Positions 1-5,222 of a DNA stretch of 5,222 nt are shown in pieces (the first letter of the stretch is position 1; each line of letters starts with the position of its first letter). A program made the translations under genes and the position numbers. The stretch is from Candidatus Acetothermia bacterium JdFR-50 (GTDB lineage: Bacteria > Bipolaricaulota > Bipolaricaulia > Bipolaricaulales > Bipolaricaulaceae). The notes beneath the pieces were generated by a model that saw only the letters and a program-made list of their open reading frames with translations, was not told the DNA's origin and ran no database searches. Location of the stretch: positions 1 to 5,222 of the forward strand of contig MTNL01000125.1 of NCBI GenBank assembly GCA_002010365.1. Direction: 5' to 3'.

Positions 1-1050
1 GCCCGAGATCGAGAGGAGATCGATGATCCACACCATCCCCGCCTCGTCCAGGAGCTCCGCCGGGACCCGGATTTCCGGCATCTCCTCCGGGGGCTTCTCC
101 TCCTCGAATACCCGTTCGAAATGCTTCTGGGCCCGGTCCGCGGCCTCCTTCCCGTGGAATTGGGCCACGATCTCCCAGGCCAGGCGTTTCTTCGCCTCTT
201 TTGGGTGAAGCTCCTTCACCGCGTCCCAGGGGATATCGGTGAGGAGGGCGCAGTACTGCGGCATGAGCTCGTCGGGGATGGACATGATCTTCCCGAACTG
301 TTCCTCTGGGGGTTCGGCGATGCCGATGTAGTTCCCTCGGGACTGGGACATAGCATGCACGCCGTCGGTTCCGATGAGGAGGGGCATGGTGAGGATCACC
401 TGGGGTTCCTGGCCGTACTCCCGTTGGATCTCCCGGCCGATGAGGAGGTTGAACCGCTGGTCCGAGCCGCCAAGTTCCACGTCGGCCTCGATGGCCACGG
501 AATCGTAGGCCTGGGCCAGGGGATACAGGAACTCCATGATGGTGATGGGGATTCCCGTCTCGAAGCGGCGCTTGAAGTCGTCCCGCTCCAACATCCGCGC
601 CACGGTGTACTTGGCGGTAAGGTGGATCACGTCCTCGAAGGTGAGCTTCCCCAGCCACTCGGAGTTGTAGCGGACCTCGGTCCGGGCGGGATCCAGGATC
701 TTGAACGCCTGTTCCTTGTAGGAGGCCATGTTGCGCTGGATCTCTTCCGGAGACATGGGAGGCCGGGTCTTGGCTCGCCCCGAGGGATCCCCGATCCTGC
801 GAGTGAAGTCGCCCACTACCAGGACCGCGGTGTGGCCCAGGTCCTGGAACTGCCGCATTTTCCGGAGAACCACGGCGTGACCCAGGGTTAAGTGGGGGGC
901 CGAGGGGTCGATTCCGAGCTTCACCCGGAGGGGCCTTCCCTCCCGATAGTAGCGCTCGAGCTTCCGCGCCAGGTCTTCTTCGGGGAGGAGGGTCTCCGCG
1001 TTCCTCTTCAGGACCTCAATATCCCGGCGGACCTTTTCCTCGATGTCCAT
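1..1050 (-). CDS. tyrS: Tyrosyl-tRNA synthetase, 3' end cut off by window edge
   Basis: This cytoplasmic class I synthetase activates tyrosine with ATP and charges tRNA-Tyr. The window shows 350 codons from ATG 1050 with no stop. Members of the TyrZ-like subfamily it resembles are about 400 residues, so roughly 50 residues, probably the S4 RNA-binding domain, lie outside. Visible landmarks are the ATP-site segment GIDPSAPHLTLGH (residues 46-58), the phosphate-loop region VVGDFT..IGDPSGR (78-92), the subfamily signature RYNSEWL (127-133), the tyrosine-pocket pattern Y175-P-x-x-Q179-x-x-D182, and GGSDQRFN (194-201). The KMSKS loop reads A-M-S-Q-S (233-237), so both usual lysines are missing, and HIGH reads T-L-G-H (55-58). 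The start is supported by a GGGAGGT Shine-Dalgarno; the next Met is residue 64, past the ATP site. The gene follows gyrA by 11 nt and is probably cotranscribed with it. Identity as TyrRS is very likely; full activity is inferred. Confidence 0.95.
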   Translation of the reverse strand, partial: MDIEEKVRRDIEVLKRNAETLLPEEDLARKLERYYREGRPLRVKLGIDPSAPHLTLGHAVVLRKMRQFQDLGHTAVLVVGDFTRRIGDPSGRAKTRPPMSPEEIQRNMASYKEQAFKILDPARTEVRYNSEWLGKLTFEDVIHLTAKYTVARMLERDDFKRRFETGIPITIMEFLYPLAQAYDSVAIEADVELGGSDQRFNLLIGREIQREYGQEPQVILTMPLLIGTDGVHAMSQSRGNYIGIAEPPEEQFGKIMSIPDELMPQYCALLTDIPWDAVKELHPKEAKKRLAWEIVAQFHGKEAADRAQKHFERVFEEEKPPEEMPEIRVPAELLDEAGMVWIIDLLSISG

Positions 1051-1053
1051 GGG

Positions 1054-1060
1054 ACCTCCC
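1054..1060 (-). promoter_or_regulatory. tyrS ribosome binding site next to the gyrA stop
   Basis: On the minus strand GGGAGGT lies 3 nt before the tyrS ATG, and only one base separates it from the gyrA TGA (1064-1062). The GGAGG core is 4 nt from the ATG, slightly close but strong in pairing. Placing the stop, Shine-Dalgarno and start within 17 nt is the usual layout for translational coupling, so ribosomes ending gyrA may re-initiate on tyrS. The coupling is inferred; the motif is seen. Confidence 0.8.
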
Positions 1061-1061
1061 T

Positions 1062-3455
<2,394 letters not shown>

Positions 3456-3459
3456 TGCG

Positions 3460-3465
3460 ACCTCC
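3460..3465 (-). promoter_or_regulatory. gyrA ribosome binding site
   Basis: Minus-strand GGAGGT is followed by CGCA and then the gyrA ATG at 3455. It is a near-perfect Shine-Dalgarno with short spacing. It decides the start: the next in-frame Met is residue 13 (MEQSY), already in the conserved N-terminal arm. Confidence 0.85.
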
Positions 3466-3470
3466 GCTTG

Positions 3471-3499
3471 ATGTTACGAAATTTGCGATAGGATGGCAA
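3471..3499 (-). promoter_or_regulatory. Candidate sigma70-type promoter for gyrA
   Basis: On the minus strand TTGCCA (3499-3494, 5 of 6 to the TTGACA consensus) is followed after exactly 17 nt by TAACAT (3476-3471, 4 of 6 to TATAAT). It lies in the only AT-richer stretch upstream of gyrA. Against it, a start site about 7 nt below the -10 box would fall inside the Shine-Dalgarno, leaving a leader of only about 9 nt. The real start may therefore lie elsewhere, or this leader is unusually short. This is inferred from sequence match only. Confidence 0.35.
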
Positions 3500-3555
3500 G
3501 TTTTCCGTTTGCGGCTTTTCGTGGGATTGGGATGGAGCAAGGGGGGGCGGCGGAG

Positions 3556-3584
3556 TTGTGGGGAACGACGCAAGCGGCTAACTT
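3556..3584 (+). promoter_or_regulatory. Weak candidate promoter for thrS
   Basis: TTGTGG (3556-3561) and TAACTT (3579-3584) are separated by 17 nt, but each matches the sigma70 consensus at only 3 of 6 positions. It is listed because the spacing is right, the -10 overlaps a small palindrome, and no better pair is visible on this strand. It may well be chance. Confidence 0.2.
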
Positions 3585-3588
3585 TAGC
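3577..3588. repeat. Short palindrome GCTAA-CT-TTAGC
   Basis: Perfect 5-bp arms flank a 2-nt centre, 29 nt before the thrS start and overlapping its only -10 candidate. AGCGG also occurs at 3573-3577 and 3586-3590. An operator is possible, but a 5-bp palindrome is short enough to arise by chance. Confidence 0.25.
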
Positions 3589-3595
3589 GGTAATT

Positions 3596-3603
3596 CCCTA
3601 GGG
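3596..3603. repeat. Palindrome CCCTAGGG upstream of the thrS Shine-Dalgarno
   Basis: This perfect 8-bp palindrome is 14 nt before the thrS ATG and just upstream of its Shine-Dalgarno. Protein binding or a small RNA structure near the ribosome site is conceivable, but nothing here supports either beyond position. Confidence 0.2.
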
Positions 3604-3605
3604 TA

Positions 3606-3613
3606 AAGGGGGA
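3606..3613 (+). promoter_or_regulatory. thrS ribosome binding site
   Basis: AAGGGGGA pairs with the anti-Shine-Dalgarno with one G-U wobble in place of AAGGAGG, and ends 4 nt before ATG 3618. The start region reads GATGTGATGG, so there is an in-frame GTG at 3615 and an out-of-frame ATG at 3613 that meets TGA at once. ATG 3618 is preferred for spacing and because the TGS domain begins directly after it. Confidence 0.7.
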
Positions 3614-3617
3614 TGTG

Positions 3618-5222
3618 ATGGCCAAAGTGTTGCTGCCGCAGGGTGAGGTCATCGATGCTTCGGGGGTGAGCCTCCTCGAGCTCCTCCGGGAGCGGGGGCT
3701 CGCGGATGGGATCGTTGGGGCCCTCCACGAGGGGGAGCTCCGCGATATCCGGGATCCCCTCCCCACGGATGGGGAGGTAAAGGCCCTGACGATCACGGAT
3801 CCTGAGGCCCTGGAGATCCTGCGGCACACGGCGGCCCACGTCATGGCGCAGGCGGTGCTCAGGCTTTTCCCCGGGACAAAGCTCGCCATCGGTCCCTCCA
3901 TCCGCGACGGCTTCTACTACGACTTCGAGTTTCCCGAGCCCATCTCCCACGAAGATCTTCCCAGGATCGAGGGGGAGATGCGGAAGATTGTGGCCGCCAA
4001 CTACCCAGTGGAGCGGGTGTTCCTTTCCCGGGAGGAGGCGATAAGGTTCTACCAGGAGCGCGACGACGTGTACAAGCTCGAGCTCATCGCGGAAATCCAG
4101 GACGAGCGGATCTCCTTCTACAAGCAAGGGGAGTTCATCGACCTCTGCCGGGGACCGCACCTCCCCTCCACGGGAATGGTGAAACACTTCAAGGTTCTGG
4201 AGCTGGCGGGGGCGTACTGGCGTGGGGACCCCAACAACCCCATGCTCACCCGGATCTACGGCACCGCCTTCCCCACCAGGGAGGCCCTGGAGGAGTACCT
4301 CCGGTGGCGGGAGGAAGCTCGGCGCCGGGACCACCGCACCCTGGGGCAGCAGCTCGACCTCTACTCCATTCACAACGAGATCGGGGCGGGCCTGGTGCTT
4401 TGGCACCCGAAAGGGGCCAAGATCCGCCGCATCATCGAGGAGTTCTGGGTCCGGGAGCACGAGCGGGAAGGGTACCAGCTCATCTACACCCCCCATATCG
4501 GCAAGGCCCGGTTGTGGGAGATAAGCGGGCACCTGGAATTCTACCGGGAGAGCATGTACGCCCCCATGGACATCGAGGGGCAGGAGTACTTCATCAAGCC
4601 CATGAACTGCCCCTTCCACATCGCCATCTATAAGACCCGCACCCGTTCCTACCGGGATCTCCCCATTAAGTACGCCGAGCTCGGCACCGTTTACCGCTAC
4701 GAGCGGAGCGGGGTGTTGCACGGACTCTTGCGGGTGCGGGGGTTCACCCAGGACGACGCCCACATCATCTGTCGTCCCGACCAGGTGGAGGAGGAGATCC
4801 TGAGGGTCCTCCGGCTGGCTCTTCGGGTGCTGAGGACCTTCGGGTTCACGGAGTTCTCGGCGCATCTTTCCACCCATCCGCCCAAGTTCGTGGGGGAGCC
4901 AGAGGCCTGGGACCTGGCCACCGAATCGTTGCGGCGGGCCCTGGAGGAAGAAGGGATCCCCTACGATGTGAAGGAGGGAGAGGGGGCGTTCTATGGGCCC
5001 AAGATCGACATCGACATCGAGGACTCCCTGCGGCGTTCCTGGCAGCTCACCACCATCCAGTTCGACTTCAACCTTCCCGAGCGGTTCGACATGACTTACA
5101 TCGGCCAGGATGGGAAGAGGTACCGGCCTTACATGATCCACCGGGCCCTCCTGGGTTCCTTCGAGCGGTTCTTCGGGATCCTGATCGAGCACTACGGGGG
5201 GGCGTTCCCGGTGTGGCTCGCG
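3618..5222 (+). CDS. thrS: Threonyl-tRNA synthetase, 3' end cut off by window edge
   Basis: This class II synthetase charges tRNA-Thr in the cytoplasm and clears mischarged Ser-tRNA-Thr. The window shows 535 codons without a stop. Full-length enzymes have about 640, so roughly 100 residues, mainly the anticodon-binding domain, are missing. Domains in order are an N-terminal TGS domain (about 1-61), an editing domain (about 62-240) with H70-x3-H74 and C177-x3-H181, then the catalytic core. The core shows MNCPFH (329-334), motif 2 with R360 and SGVLHGLLRVRGFTQDDAH (364-382), YGPKIDI (459-465) and IHRALLGSFERFFG (507-520). C331, H382 and H508 match the E. coli zinc ligands C334, H385 and H511, so the Thr-binding zinc site is intact, as are the editing residues. 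It is divergent from gyrA. An infC-rpmI-rplT cluster, which follows thrS in many bacteria, would lie off the right edge if present. Confidence 0.97.
   Translation, partial: MAKVLLPQGEVIDASGVSLLELLRERGLADGIVGALHEGELRDIRDPLPTDGEVKALTITDPEALEILRHTAAHVMAQAVLRLFPGTKLAIGPSIRDGFYYDFEFPEPISHEDLPRIEGEMRKIVAANYPVERVFLSREEAIRFYQERDDVYKLELIAEIQDERISFYKQGEFIDLCRGPHLPSTGMVKHFKVLELAGAYWRGDPNNPMLTRIYGTAFPTREALEEYLRWREEARRRDHRTLGQQLDLYSIHNEIGAGLVLWHPKGAKIRRIIEEFWVREHEREGYQLIYTPHIGKARLWEISGHLEFYRESMYAPMDIEGQEYFIKPMNCPFHIAIYKTRTRSYRDLPIKYAELGTVYRYERSGVLHGLLRVRGFTQDDAHIICRPDQVEEEILRVLRLALRVLRTFGFTEFSAHLSTHPPKFVGEPEAWDLATESLRRALEEEGIPYDVKEGEGAFYGPKIDIDIEDSLRRSWQLTTIQFDFNLPERFDMTYIGQDGKRYRPYMIHRALLGSFERFFGILIEHYGGAFPVWLA

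Larger units (their letters stand above)
3456..3617. other. Divergent gyrA-thrS intergenic region
   Basis: These 162 bp separate the two divergent starts and hold all the local control sequence for both directions. The gyrA-proximal half is AT-richer; the middle carries a run of seven G (3541-3547). I find no tRNA, no terminator hairpin with a T tract and no credible small gene. T-box leaders, which control thrS in many Firmicutes, are typically longer than the space here, and I see no T-box sequence. Only the short motifs listed separately stand out. Confidence 0.8.

Noticed and set aside
121..891. 256-codon plus-strand frame opposite tyrS
   Set aside because: It is antisense to the TyrRS catalytic core, whose motifs are unambiguous on the minus strand.
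3464..3577. Inverted 7-mer pair CCGCTTG (3464-3470) and CAAGCGG (3571-3577)
   Set aside because: It is only 7 bp, about 100 bp apart, does not extend on either side, and one copy overlaps the gyrA Shine-Dalgarno; chance is sufficient.
3456..3617. T-box riboswitch upstream of thrS
   Set aside because: The region is short and contains no T-box sequence, specifier stem or terminator/antiterminator pair that I can see.
4222..4633. Two plus-strand frames of about 100 codons inside thrS in other frames
   Set aside because: They are Ser/Pro/Arg/Gly-rich out-of-frame readings of the ThrRS catalytic domain, with no Shine-Dalgarno worth noting.
3474..5192. 572-codon open frame on the minus strand opposite thrS
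   Set aside because: Its translation is low-complexity, rich in Pro, Gly, Val, Leu and Asp, with no recognisable motif. It mirrors a strongly conserved ThrRS frame and is explained by G/C-biased codons, which leave few antisense stops.

Overview
The window holds three housekeeping genes and nothing that looks like a mobile element, phage, CRISPR array, tRNA/rRNA gene or a recognisable new system. The order is: the 5' part of a tyrosyl-tRNA synthetase gene (tyrS, minus strand, cut by the left edge), a complete DNA gyrase subunit A gene (gyrA, minus strand), a 162-bp divergent intergenic region, and the 5' part of a threonyl-tRNA synthetase gene (thrS, plus strand, cut by the right edge). I translated all three genes from the nucleotides, and each is one uninterrupted frame.

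The organism is a bacterium with GC-rich DNA (roughly 60% or more, by eye). Synonymous codons are strongly biased to G or C, with many GGG Gly, CTC Leu, ATC Ile and GAG Glu codons, and the proteins are rich in Glu, Arg and Lys. This would fit a deep-branching, possibly thermophilic or uncultured lineage, but sequence reading alone does not give a phylum. The codon bias also creates long antisense open frames over all three genes, the longest being 572 codons opposite thrS. I regard these as shadows.

gyrA and tyrS very probably form one transcription unit. gyrA ends 11 nt before the tyrS ATG, and the tyrS Shine-Dalgarno directly follows the gyrA stop codon. thrS is transcribed away from them. 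The shared 162-bp region contains a reasonable sigma70-type promoter candidate for gyrA, a weak one for thrS, and two small palindromes just upstream of thrS. There is no room for a T-box leader. DNA gyrase (supercoiling) and the two synthetases (tRNA charging) do not act in one pathway, so the cluster is a growth-related neighbourhood rather than a functional system.

The points worth a second look are inside the proteins. TyrRS lacks the first His of HIGH and both Lys of KMSKS. GyrA has Met and Glu at the two quinolone-determining positions and a Trp next to the DNA-intercalating Ile. A 28-nt near-identical direct repeat encodes the two GyrA boxes.
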